Shown here one piece after another: positions 6,778-14,213 of a stretch of 22,206 nucleotides of DNA. How positions within the stretch are numbered: position 1 is the first letter of the stretch; the number at the start of each line of letters is the position of its first letter. Source of the stretch: a virus; IMG/VR virus record IMGVR_UViG_3300029397_000034, positions 1-22,206 of that record. One strand, written 5' to 3'. Below the pieces are notes generated by a model. That model saw only the letters and a list, made by a program, of their open reading frames with translations, searched no databases and had not been told where the DNA came from. Both the position numbers and the translations under genes were made by a program.

Positions 6778-9012
6778 TCATGACCAATGTTTTCCCGTTG
6801 TGACATCGACAGATGCTGGTATTCCATATGCAGCAAATACCGATTCCTCCGCAGCAAGCATGGCACGTTGCACCTCAGCTGCTGCATCATCAGCATCACA
6901 TTCTGGAACACACAGAACCAGCTCATCATGAACGACATTGATAAGATGCCTGAGCACAGATGGATTCATGCCGTCAATTGCATCAATGATGATGTCAGCG
7001 CCGCTTCCTTGGCACTCGTAATTGAGCAGTTGCAGAGGGTTAGTCGCAACAACTGTTCGACCACTCAATGTTGACCCGCTAACAATCCGAGCGCCAGCAA
7101 CTGCGAACGTCCCGTCATACATGCGCGTGAAAATTTCCTCGCGTGGTGCGTCGTTGAACATACGTCTGTGATCGTCATGCAGCTGACCAATTTCCGGGTA
7201 CATAGAGAACCATGCGGCTCTAGCCGCAGCGGCCTCATCGATAGTCCATACGAGTCCGAATGCGAGTCGGCCGTACTCCCAGAATGCCTCATCTGACATT
7301 CCGTAGAGCAACCCAAAATTCTGCGCTTTTGCTGTGTCGCGTTCGATACTGAATTGCTCGCGCAGCTGTGTCCTGACATCGTCTGCCATGCCTGTGATAA
7401 ATGCTGCGGCATTGCCATCAAACGATAGATCACCACGCATCTGAATGGTCTGTGTTGCTGTAACGAGATGAGGATCAATGCCGTTTCTAAGTGCCGTGGC
7501 TAACATTCCAGGTTGTCCAGCGCCATCACGCATTTTTTCCGCGTAGCAAGCTGCAATACGCAGCTCGATTTGGCTGTAGTCCGCGCTAATAATCACGTGC
7601 CCAGCAGGTGCTACGACAGCTGACCTAAGCCTGCGGTCCATAGCCATGGCAGCGGGCTTTTTTGCAGTGAGTCGGCCTGTCGCTGTGTCGTAGCCAAACA
7701 CAGGGTGTACGCGGCCATCCGAACCAACAGACGCCAGCATTTCATCGCATGCGGCCAGGTTGCGGCGGGTATCACATAGATCACGCCAGGCAACCACGCC
7801 CGGTAGTGAGATAGCGCCGTTTTTTGATAGTGCCTTTTGACTAATGAGTGGCACACCACTATCGCCAGTATCAAGTTCAATCCCAGCACCTGCAACATAG
7901 CTACCGATTGCACGCCGGATGTCATCATTCGCACCGCCAGACAGTGTCGATATGCGTGACCGCATAGGCGCTAGCGTTGGTATATGGCCAATAACAGCAT
8001 CTGATGCAGTAGCAACACCGGCCGCAGCACCGCCTCTAATCTCTGCCAGCACATCAGCGTCAACCGGTATTCCGTTCGCACCCAGCCGTGCTAGATTCAC
8101 AGGGAGCATCGAGCCTAGCACCTTGTCACCAGGCATCAGATCCATTGCATTCATGGCACCACGGACGGCGCTCGTGTAGTGCCACTGGCTCAGCGGCGCG
8201 ACGCACCAAATCCTTCCGTGCCAATCACCAGCACCAGCAAGGTCGTACTGATGCCCAGTACCGCGCATTAGCGCCAACATTGATGCTGGCGGCGATGCTT
8301 TTCCATGTGAACGGATTGCATTAGCGGCGACATCGTCATACACAGCGGCCATTGACGCATCGTAGAGACGTGCTGGGTCTTGATATCGCACATGTAAGAG
8401 CGGGTCGTATATCTCACCTGGTTCTAGATCGCGTGTTCCTGCCGCATGCATAGCCCATGTCAGCAGCTCCGCTGCGTTGTAGCAGTAAACTCTATTGAAA
8501 TTGATACTATCTGATATCAAAGCATGTATAGCAAATCGATCCAGTGCATCCAGATCCCATACCATCACGCCGTACGCTGTGCCGACAACCCAGACCCGCA
8601 GCCTGGTTGCACTATCAACCTCAGCATTGGAACCAGCCACCTGCGCCAGCTGCCGATATCTGCGCCAATCGCAGCCAGGTCCAATTTCAGTAGCATTGCC
8701 AATTGCCAGCGGCCTAGAGCTGGGTGCATCAGCTGTAGCCCGGAACGACAGACACACATAATCAGAATCTAGGATCCGCTGTTTCATCGCTGACGAATAC
8801 TCAGTCAAAAACCCAGTATTTTCGAAAACGAAATCCTTTTCGTTCGCGAACAGTATTCGCCGGCGCTTTTCTTCGATATCGATATTTTTCGATGACGAGA
8901 TGGTTCGCTGAGTCGATGTGTTTTTCGTTGACGTGATGCTGTTTCGTTGACGCTTGATGCGTTCGATATCGAAACTGGACATTTCGTTAGCGTTAAATGC
9001 AGTTTTTGCCAT
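6778..9012 (-). CDS. Phage DNA polymerase, family A (Pol I type)
   Basis: A 744-residue replicative polymerase. Palm and finger motifs are intact: motif A DYSQIELR (D478), motif B RDTAKAQNFGLLYG (R558 to G571) and motif C VHDE (D696). The N-terminal region resembles the 3'-5' exonuclease domain of Pol I-like phage enzymes, with YNAAELLTWAM (179-187) and IYDPLLHVRYQDP (201-213) at the ExoII/III-like positions. The ExoI D-x-E is replaced by S89-F90-R91 in DYVCLSFRAT, so proofreading is probably lost. The first ~75 residues are low-complexity, rich in Ser, Lys and Arg. The ATG (complement of 9010-9012) has only a weak GGGG upstream and lies inside the end of a 32-codon leader ORF, suggesting coupled translation. 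It lies downstream of the primase-helicase gene. Confidence 0.93.
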   Translation of the reverse strand: MAKTAFNANEMSSFDIERIKRQRNSITSTKNTSTQRTISSSKNIDIEEKRRRILFANEKDFVFENTGFLTEYSSAMKQRILDSDYVCLSFRATADAPSSRPLAIGNATEIGPGCDWRRYRQLAQVAGSNAEVDSATRLRVWVVGTAYGVMVWDLDALDRFAIHALISDSINFNRVYCYNAAELLTWAMHAAGTRDLEPGEIYDPLLHVRYQDPARLYDASMAAVYDDVAANAIRSHGKASPPASMLALMRGTGHQYDLAGAGDWHGRIWCVAPLSQWHYTSAVRGAMNAMDLMPGDKVLGSMLPVNLARLGANGIPVDADVLAEIRGGAAAGVATASDAVIGHIPTLAPMRSRISTLSGGANDDIRRAIGSYVAGAGIELDTGDSGVPLISQKALSKNGAISLPGVVAWRDLCDTRRNLAACDEMLASVGSDGRVHPVFGYDTATGRLTAKKPAAMAMDRRLRSAVVAPAGHVIISADYSQIELRIAACYAEKMRDGAGQPGMLATALRNGIDPHLVTATQTIQMRGDLSFDGNAAAFITGMADDVRTQLREQFSIERDTAKAQNFGLLYGMSDEAFWEYGRLAFGLVWTIDEAAAARAAWFSMYPEIGQLHDDHRRMFNDAPREEIFTRMYDGTFAVAGARIVSGSTLSGRTVVATNPLQLLNYECQGSGADIIIDAIDGMNPSVLRHLINVVHDELVLCVPECDADDAAAEVQRAMLAAEESVFAAYGIPASVDVTTGKHWS

Positions 9013-9091
9013 GGCTACCCCAGAATAATTGTTGCATTATTAAAATTGAGGATATATAATTGGCATATCCATCCCAGATGGTTTTTTGCAT
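8993..9091 (-). CDS. 32-codon leader ORF overlapping the polymerase start
   Basis: The minus strand reads GGAGG, five bases, then ATG (complement of 9089-9091), and continues as MQKTIWDGYANYISSILIMQ plus QLFWGSHGKNCI before a TAA at 8993-8995. The polymerase ATG at 9012 lies six codons before this stop in another frame. The leader's ribosome binding site is far stronger than that of the polymerase, so ribosomes reaching its stop could reinitiate at the polymerase gene, as in plasmid rep leader peptides such as Tap of IncFII. The peptide itself has no recognisable domain. That it is translated is inference from the ribosome binding site and overlap. Confidence 0.5.
   Translation of the reverse strand: MQKTIWDGYANYISSILIMQQLFWGSHGKNCI
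9032..9060 (+). promoter_or_regulatory. Candidate promoter for antisense RNA
   Basis: On the plus strand a perfect TATAAT (9055-9060) lies 17 bases after TTGCAT (9032-9037). It faces against the polymerase operon and toward the terminator at 9119-9157. The -35 box matches consensus at three positions. Confidence 0.45.
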
Positions 9092-9157
9092 ATACTCCTC
9101 CCTGTGTTTCAGCACAGTTAGCCCCGACAGTGTGTAGCTGCCGGGGCTATTTTTTTT
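9067..9157 (+). ncRNA. Candidate antisense RNA against the polymerase leader
   Basis: Starting from the TATAAT at 9055-9060 and ending at the strong terminator, a plus-strand RNA of about 90 nt would be made. It contains CTCCTCC (9095-9101, within ATACTCCTCCCTG), exactly complementary to the leader ORF ribosome binding site, and covers its start codon. Two further small stem-loops are visible: CCATC/GATGG (9069-9081) and CTGTG/CACAG (9102-9117). This is the arrangement of plasmid copy-number antisense RNAs, which act on a leader ORF coupled to the replication gene. The existence of the RNA is inferred from promoter and terminator signals only. Confidence 0.45.
9119..9157 (+). terminator. Intrinsic terminator, rightward
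   Basis: TAGCCCCG (9119-9126) pairs with CGGGGCTA (9142-9149), with an inner CAG/CTG extension past one mismatch and a 7-nt loop, followed by T8 (9150-9157). The T tract exists only on the plus strand, although the flanking genes are on the minus strand. Confidence 0.8.
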
Positions 9158-9225
9158 ATCCGGCACAATTCAATTATCAGTCTCAGAAGGGTTTTTTGTT
9201 CCTTCTTGGGCTTGATAACAGTGTT

Positions 9226-11706
9226 TTATTTGGCATTCATAACAGAAACGTTAGAATTACTATTGTATTCTTCATCGTTTGCGGCTGACAGAGATTCAGT
9301 CTGCTTATTGGACAGTGGTATCTCCACGCATCTTCTCGAAACACTGCTAATTGATTGGGATGTTTTCACAGTTTTTGCGCCAGCTATTTTCAAGCTGTGC
9401 TTCAGTGATTTCGTATCCAAAAACATCGTTTTAACGAGCTGCAATGCGGATTCAGGGTGAATGAACAGACGTTCCTTCCCGATGTGCCTGACAATATTCT
9501 TTCCGTTTTTTTCGTACGGAGTATCAACTTTTAAACCGTACAATCCGAGAGCATTTTGATATCTACCTAAACGACCTGCTTGCTCTTCATGAATTGCTTC
9601 TGCTACTGCTGTGGCCACTGTATGCATTTTGCCATCAACAAAAATGTGAGCTGCCATCAGTGTATCGATTGCATTTCCGCTAGTCATGGCATCATTGATT
9701 CGATTTTTTTGCTCATCAAATTCAATCGATTTAACCAGTGCTTTAGCTTCGATTTCACTGAGCTCGCCTTCATTCATGGCTACCCATGATGCCGCCACAA
9801 TGGGTGTGAACGTATCCAAAAATCTGCTTGAGCCGGCCATGCATTTTCGAATTACCTTTTCAGCGGCGACAAGTCGTTGCCATGAGTTGATCATGCGCAT
9901 AAACAACCGCCTACCAATTTTTTGGACTTCCTTTTTATCTAGTGCTTCTCTGCTAGCTAAGAGATGAATTTCCTGCCCCTCAGCGAGTGGATCTATTTCA
10001 ATGCATAGAAATCTGGACTCGTCTGCGGGCGTCATGTTGGGTGGTGTAATTCCTGCAACCATCCCCATAGAGCGGAGCACAAACCGTTTGCGGTCGTGTG
10101 TTTGCGTGCCCTTATCTCCAACAGCCCCATCCGAGCAGCTTCTCAAAAACACCAGAAGGTCTTTGGTCTTTTGAGCTGCTTTTTCTGTATCTGACTCTGC
10201 TTCACCAACAATAACAGCAATGGCGTCTTGATTTAGACCTTGCATGATACCTATTGCAGTGCTCTGGGAGCCTTCAAGATAAATGCACGCCTTCCCAAGA
10301 AGATTTGCAAATGCATTTTGCAGAGTGGTTTTACCTGATCCAGCAGGTGCTGTTAATGATGCGTGAGGGCGCCATGGGGCTGCTGCAGCCAAGTAACTTA
10401 ACATCAACCATCCGAACATCAAAGTACGATCCGAGACGCTGCGGAAATTCCACGTACCCATTCCGTCGAACACAAATTTGGCGTCCTCTGCAGTGCCAAC
10501 TTCTGAATCAGGCGTAATTCCAAGAGAGATTGAAGCCTGGTAGATGCGGTCATCTTCATTTTTTACGCGATCCGCAGCCGTTCCATCCGCGTTCCAAAAA
10601 TGTTCCGCGCTGTTAATTGATATTCCACCGTTAACGTTCATCCACACACCGGAACCGCACAACATGTCGGGATTAAAAATTCCGGCTTTATCGCATCGGC
10701 TGATCAAATCCCCGCCCATCCTGGTGAAATTGACTGTTGTCGTGGCTGTTTTGGGGCTTGTTTCACCATATTCGGCCACACAATAGTCATATCCACCAAC
10801 GATATTCATCAATTCAGCAGGCGAGGTGGAGTCTTTTCCGGCGAGAGCATAGACCTGATTTTTTGAGATGGACCAGACGTAATTTGTGCGGTCCTTGTAG
10901 CCAAGTGCTTCGTAACCTCCACCACTTTTGGCTTTGATGCGCTTCATCTCTGTGTTCCACGTGTGGTTCAGTAGGCCGCGGACATTTTCAGTGCCAGCGT
11001 TTACGATCCAGTCATCGAGACCCTGTTTTTCAGATATTTTTTTGCGCCCCTCTTGCGTAACCTTAGCTGGCACACGTGCATACATAACAGGGATATCCAG
11101 AGCGCATTTGAGCGCTCCAGTGAACGCATTCATAGCATTCGAAACCAAGATGTTTTCGCTAGCATCGCTGTCCGCTAGCACAATAACCCCTGCTGCGCAC
11201 ATTGCATCTATCGCATCCAGGATTTCGCCGTCGATCGCGCTATCAGCCCCCAGTGATCCAACCCCGTCTGACCACATTGTGACTCCAGGGATAGCGATTG
11301 TAGGGATGCCGATAGATGTAGCTGCTGCTGCTTTAAATTCACCCTCTGTGATAACAATAAATGGCGCCCCGATAGCGCTCAATTGCGCAGCATCGTATGG
11401 GATGTACGGCATTGCACACGCTCCGCTGCGACCGATATAGCGTTGGTGCTTTTTCCCGGCTAGCTCATTATCAGTTCTGGCATCGATCACGCGGAATCGC
11501 ACGTGCTGTGTGCCATCTTCGTTGATAAATGGGGATCCGTCGATATTCATATAGGGAATGCGGATGGCATCCCCAGCAACTCCACCAACCATCCCGAGTT
11601 CATTCGCGGCAGCCGCAGCTGAGACCGTTTCGAATTGGTTGTCACTCGCAGTTTTAGTGTCGATGGCCCTTTTTGCCAAGAAAGTAGCATGTTCATTGTT
11701 CAGCAT
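9226..11706 (-). CDS. Phage primase-helicase (Toprim-like domain plus P-loop ATPase)
   Basis: An 826-residue replication protein. Residues ~100-200 show a Toprim/DUF3854-like nucleotidyl-transfer core: FIVITEGEFKA with E121/E123, then VIVLADSDAS with D179 and D181. Residues ~260-680 are a helicase domain of the DUF927 kind with Walker A APAGSGKTT (453-461). At the Walker B position the sequence is IAVIVGEAESD, with E502 but no preceding aspartate. A segment CSDGAVGDKG and an MVAGITPPN sensor-like strand follow. The last ~60 residues are low-complexity, rich in Ser, Lys and Asn. GGAG about 8 nt before the ATG (complement of 11704-11706) supports the start. It would prime and unwind DNA for the downstream polymerase and is probably first in the leftward replication operon that begins near the repeat region. 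Confidence 0.85.
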   Translation of the reverse strand: MLNNEHATFLAKRAIDTKTASDNQFETVSAAAAANELGMVGGVAGDAIRIPYMNIDGSPFINEDGTQHVRFRVIDARTDNELAGKKHQRYIGRSGACAMPYIPYDAAQLSAIGAPFIVITEGEFKAAAATSIGIPTIAIPGVTMWSDGVGSLGADSAIDGEILDAIDAMCAAGVIVLADSDASENILVSNAMNAFTGALKCALDIPVMYARVPAKVTQEGRKKISEKQGLDDWIVNAGTENVRGLLNHTWNTEMKRIKAKSGGGYEALGYKDRTNYVWSISKNQVYALAGKDSTSPAELMNIVGGYDYCVAEYGETSPKTATTTVNFTRMGGDLISRCDKAGIFNPDMLCGSGVWMNVNGGISINSAEHFWNADGTAADRVKNEDDRIYQASISLGITPDSEVGTAEDAKFVFDGMGTWNFRSVSDRTLMFGWLMLSYLAAAAPWRPHASLTAPAGSGKTTLQNAFANLLGKACIYLEGSQSTAIGIMQGLNQDAIAVIVGEAESDTEKAAQKTKDLLVFLRSCSDGAVGDKGTQTHDRKRFVLRSMGMVAGITPPNMTPADESRFLCIEIDPLAEGQEIHLLASREALDKKEVQKIGRRLFMRMINSWQRLVAAEKVIRKCMAGSSRFLDTFTPIVAASWVAMNEGELSEIEAKALVKSIEFDEQKNRINDAMTSGNAIDTLMAAHIFVDGKMHTVATAVAEAIHEEQAGRLGRYQNALGLYGLKVDTPYEKNGKNIVRHIGKERLFIHPESALQLVKTMFLDTKSLKHSLKIAGAKTVKTSQSISSVSRRCVEIPLSNKQTESLSAANDEEYNSNSNVSVMNAK

Positions 11707-12316
11707 ATATATCTCCAGTTTGTTTCAGACAAGTTGATGTCGGTGTGTAGCCGCTGTTTAATCAACCCATGCATCAATTCTGAATGTTATTTTTTAGTTT
11801 GTGTTGCCAAAATGGAATTTAAGAGCTGTTTTTTTTGCTGATTCGCCGGGACCCCTGAAATCGTCGGTCTACTCGAAACGGACGAAACGTGTTTACGGTT
11901 TTATTTACGTTTTATGGTTCATTTAAGAACCGTAAAAAAACGTAAATGGGTTTTTCCAAGGCGCAGAGCCAAATCCTCCCGGAAATTTACGCTTTTACGT
12001 TTTTACGTTCCGAAACTGCATCTATGAGAGATGAATGCATATTGTTCTATATGTGTATTTCTCTCGCGTAGAGGGTAGATAGACCGTAAAACCGTAAAAC
12101 CGTAAATTTAAGAATGTAATAACTAAGAAAAGCCCAGTGTTTAAGCCAAAAACAGACCATCCAAAAAATTTACGGTTTCGTTTACGTTTTTTTTAAACCG
12201 TAAAACCGTAAAACCGTAAAACCGTAAAACCGTAAATTTAAAGCGTAAAAATAGTCAACAAAAAAATTCTGACATGCATATCATTACTGTATAGAAAAAC
12301 AGTATAGGTATATAGC
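11707..12316. repeat. Gene-free AT-rich region with CGTAAA iterons: putative replication origin
   Basis: No credible gene lies in these 610 bp. CGTAAA or its complement TTTACG occurs 18 times between 11892 and 12249 by my reading. Units of ACCGTAAA stand in perfect tandem, three at 12083-12106 and five at 12197-12236. TTTACG copies in the opposite orientation lie at 11892, 11904, 11986, 11994, 12002, 12169 and 12181, creating long inverted repeats such as 11903-11947 and 12166-12240. The region separates the leftward replication genes from the rightward packaging genes. Iterons of this kind bind initiators at origins or repressors at divergent promoters; which applies here is unknown. Confidence 0.6.
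12285..12304 (+). promoter_or_regulatory. Short inverted repeat upstream of the rightward operon
   Basis: TACTGT (12285-12290) and ACAGTA (12299-12304) are inverted copies 8 nt apart, ending 12 bases before the RuvC-like start codon, in the position of an operator or leader hairpin for the packaging operon. A short repeat; weak support. Confidence 0.3.
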
Positions 12317-12781
12317 ATGCATTACATCGGAATAGATCCGGGATTGAAGGGGGCCATATCGATCCTGAATGAACAGCTGGCAATCGTTGCTATTCATGAC
12401 ATGCCAACACGTAAAGCCGGAAAATCTGCAGTGGTATGTGCGCTGAAATTAGGGGAGATTTTTAAACCATACTCAAACGATGGATCAATAGCAGTTATAG
12501 AGACAGCAATAGTGATGCCACCGATGACGAGGGGTGCGTGCCGGACTGTTGGTGTGAACTACGGAACTGTGCTAGCGACATTACTACATCACGGAATCGG
12601 ATATAGAGAATACAGTCCAAACGACTGGAAGAAACGCCTCAATTTAAACGCTGAGAAATCCGCGTCAATAGCATTGTGCACATCGCTTTATCCACGTGAT
12701 ATACATCGATTTACACGACATGACCAGGCTGAGTCTATTTTAATTCCAAGAGCAGCGCTAAGGAACGGGGTGATTATATGA
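12317..12781 (+). CDS. RuvC-like Holliday junction resolvase
   Basis: A 154-residue RNase H-fold endonuclease that would cut four-way junctions in replicating phage DNA before packaging. The first acidic residue lies in the opening strand MHYIGIDPGLKGAIS (D7), the second in the strand SIAVIETAIV (E61), and the C-terminal helix RHDQAESILI supplies the last acidic pair, as in RuvC (D-E-D-x-x-E type). Length is close to RuvC. The ATG has no strong ribosome binding site. It is first in the rightward operon and overlaps the next gene by 4 nt (ATGA). The helix after the catalytic acids is a little unusual (SILIPRAAL instead of the common ALLIA). Confidence 0.82.
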   Translation: MHYIGIDPGLKGAISILNEQLAIVAIHDMPTRKAGKSAVVCALKLGEIFKPYSNDGSIAVIETAIVMPPMTRGACRTVGVNYGTVLATLLHHGIGYREYSPNDWKKRLNLNAEKSASIALCTSLYPRDIHRFTRHDQAESILIPRAALRNGVII

Positions 12782-13194
12782 GCGAGACAGGATACTTAAA
12801 CAGCACACCGATGTGCAATTACCAAGCTTTCGCGCTTCATATTATTTACAGTGCTGTGCTCGATATTGCTAAACGCGATAGCGCGAGACTTCTAGTCCAT
12901 AAAAAATCTGAGGCCATCCGTGCAGTCGAATGGCTGAATGGTGGACCAGCTATGTTTCCATGCAGCCTAGCGTGCGACATTATCAATATTGATATTAATT
13001 CGTTGCGCCAGCGTATTGCAGATGTGGGTGAGCTCTATTTAGATGCAGACAAGCTGCATATGCCGAAACGCATTAATAGTGCAGCACTAAGGAAAATGGC
13101 TGACTCAATGCAACGAGCAGCATTGAGAATAATCGACTACCGCGGCCAGGCAACTAATGAGAAAATAGATGAATATGACAACGATTGCATTTAA
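12778..13194 (+). CDS. Hypothetical phage protein between RuvC and Ntn hydrolase
   Basis: A 138-residue protein I do not recognise. The start is coupled to the RuvC-like stop by an ATGA overlap. It is largely helical, and the middle reads SLACDIINIDINSLRQRIAD, which has the shape of a helix-turn-helix with the pattern of a second helix entering the groove. This is preceded by AIRAVEWLNGG, like phage proteins that carry a short DNA-binding segment. The C-terminus is acidic and polar. The position before the terminase genes suggests a role in late gene control or packaging, but that is inference from context only. Confidence 0.6.
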   Translation: MSETGYLNSTPMCNYQAFALHIIYSAVLDIAKRDSARLLVHKKSEAIRAVEWLNGGPAMFPCSLACDIINIDINSLRQRIADVGELYLDADKLHMPKRINSAALRKMADSMQRAALRIIDYRGQATNEKIDEYDNDCI

Positions 13195-13663
13195 AAATGG
13201 TGTGCTGGCGGCGGATTCAATGGCCTGCATCGGTAACAGAAAATCGACAACGAAAAAAATCCACATCGTTGACGGTAAATTCGTCATCGCGGGCGCTGGA
13301 GCGCTCGCGGACATTATGCGCGTTGTCGAATATGTTCACGAGAACGGACTGAGTGAATGCACCAGGCTGTTTGATATTGAAGCTTTTCCATCAGCTATTG
13401 CAATCGATATTAATAGCGGCACGCCGTACCGTCTCGAGCGCGGTGTCTGGCTAGCTATTACCGATGAATATTACGCCGTTGGCTCCGGCGCGGATTTCGC
13501 GCTTGGAGCTATGGCTATGGGTGCTGACGCTGTAGCTGCTGTGCAACATGCATGCAGCCTGGACATCTATACCGCTGAGCCTGTGGAGTGCTATGCGTTA
13601 GACAAGGGGGAACCTGATGGCAACAAGAAAAACAACGACGAAAAAAGCGCCAGCAGCTCCTAA
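13175..13663 (+). CDS. Proteasome-like (HslV-type) Ntn hydrolase
   Basis: A 162-residue protein of the Ntn-hydrolase fold used by proteasome beta subunits and HslV. From the ATG at 13175 it reads MTTIAFKNGVLAADSM. After Met removal Thr1 would be the N-terminal nucleophile, Asp13 matches Asp17 of HslV, and the lysine pair in STTKKIHIV matches Lys33 and its neighbour. The later YAVGSGADFALGAMAMGADA is the classic strand and helix of the fold. The upstream in-frame ATG at 13169 would add Met-Asn before it and block the nucleophile unless processed, so I prefer 13175. Such proteins occur near the terminase genes of some phages, perhaps as a head-maturation or host-directed protease; substrate unknown. 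The 3' end overlaps the small terminase gene by 47 nt. Confidence 0.75.
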   Translation: MTTIAFKNGVLAADSMACIGNRKSTTKKIHIVDGKFVIAGAGALADIMRVVEYVHENGLSECTRLFDIEAFPSAIAIDINSGTPYRLERGVWLAITDEYYAVGSGADFALGAMAMGADAVAAVQHACSLDIYTAEPVECYALDKGEPDGNKKNNDEKSASSS

Positions 13664-14213
13664 AACCTCTCGCAAACCTATTCAAGTTCCTGCTTCCGCA
13701 TCTATTGTTGTCACCCCTCCTAAAGGGCGCGGACGACCGTCCGCGTTTAAGCAAGAGTACATAGAGTTGGCCAGGCGTTTGAACATGCTCCGGACCTACA
13801 CAAACGAGGAGCTTGCAGGTGTTTTCGGTGTGGGCATCACTACTTTTAAGAAATGGATGCACGACAGTCCGGATTTTGCGGCCGCCATCGCGTGCGCGAA
13901 GGATTTCGTTGACGCAAAAGTCGTGAACGAGCTATTTCGCAGAGCGATTGGTTACGACTACGAAGAAGTCCAAGTCACCACCGGTACTGAAAAAGGCAAG
14001 AAGCTCAACAGAACTACGACAACGAAAAAGCATCTCGCTGGCGATGTCACTGCTCAAAGTCTGTGGCTGCGCAACCGGCAGCCACAGCACTGGAAAGCGC
14101 AGCCAGTGCCGGCAGATATCGACGACGCAACACCCGCGCCGACGCACATCACTATCGGTGTCGTAGATGCATCGAAACCGAAAGAGTACGTTGACGAAGG
14201 GAAGTCTTCGTGA
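13617..14213 (+). CDS. terS: Terminase small subunit
   Basis: A 198-residue DNA-recognition subunit of the packaging motor. The N-terminal ~40 residues are basic and Ala/Lys/Thr-rich. A helix-turn-helix follows in the stretch ELAGVFGVGITTFKKWMHDS, then the family segment AKVVNELFRRAIGYDYEEVQ and GDVTAQSLWLRNRQPQHWK, characteristic of phage small terminases. GGGGGA seven bases upstream of the ATG supports the start even though it lies inside the preceding gene. The stop overlaps the large-subunit start by 4 nt (GTGA). Confidence 0.88.
   Translation: MATRKTTTKKAPAAPKTSRKPIQVPASASIVVTPPKGRGRPSAFKQEYIELARRLNMLRTYTNEELAGVFGVGITTFKKWMHDSPDFAAAIACAKDFVDAKVVNELFRRAIGYDYEEVQVTTGTEKGKKLNRTTTTKKHLAGDVTAQSLWLRNRQPQHWKAQPVPADIDDATPAPTHITIGVVDASKPKEYVDEGKSS

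Noticed and set aside
10928-11440. 170-codon plus-strand frame opposite the primase-helicase
   Set aside because: Ser/Ala/Ile-rich shadow frame of a gene with Toprim-like and Walker motifs.
12083-12236. CRISPR array
   Set aside because: The repeated unit is 8 bp, directly tandem and without spacers; no cas genes are present.
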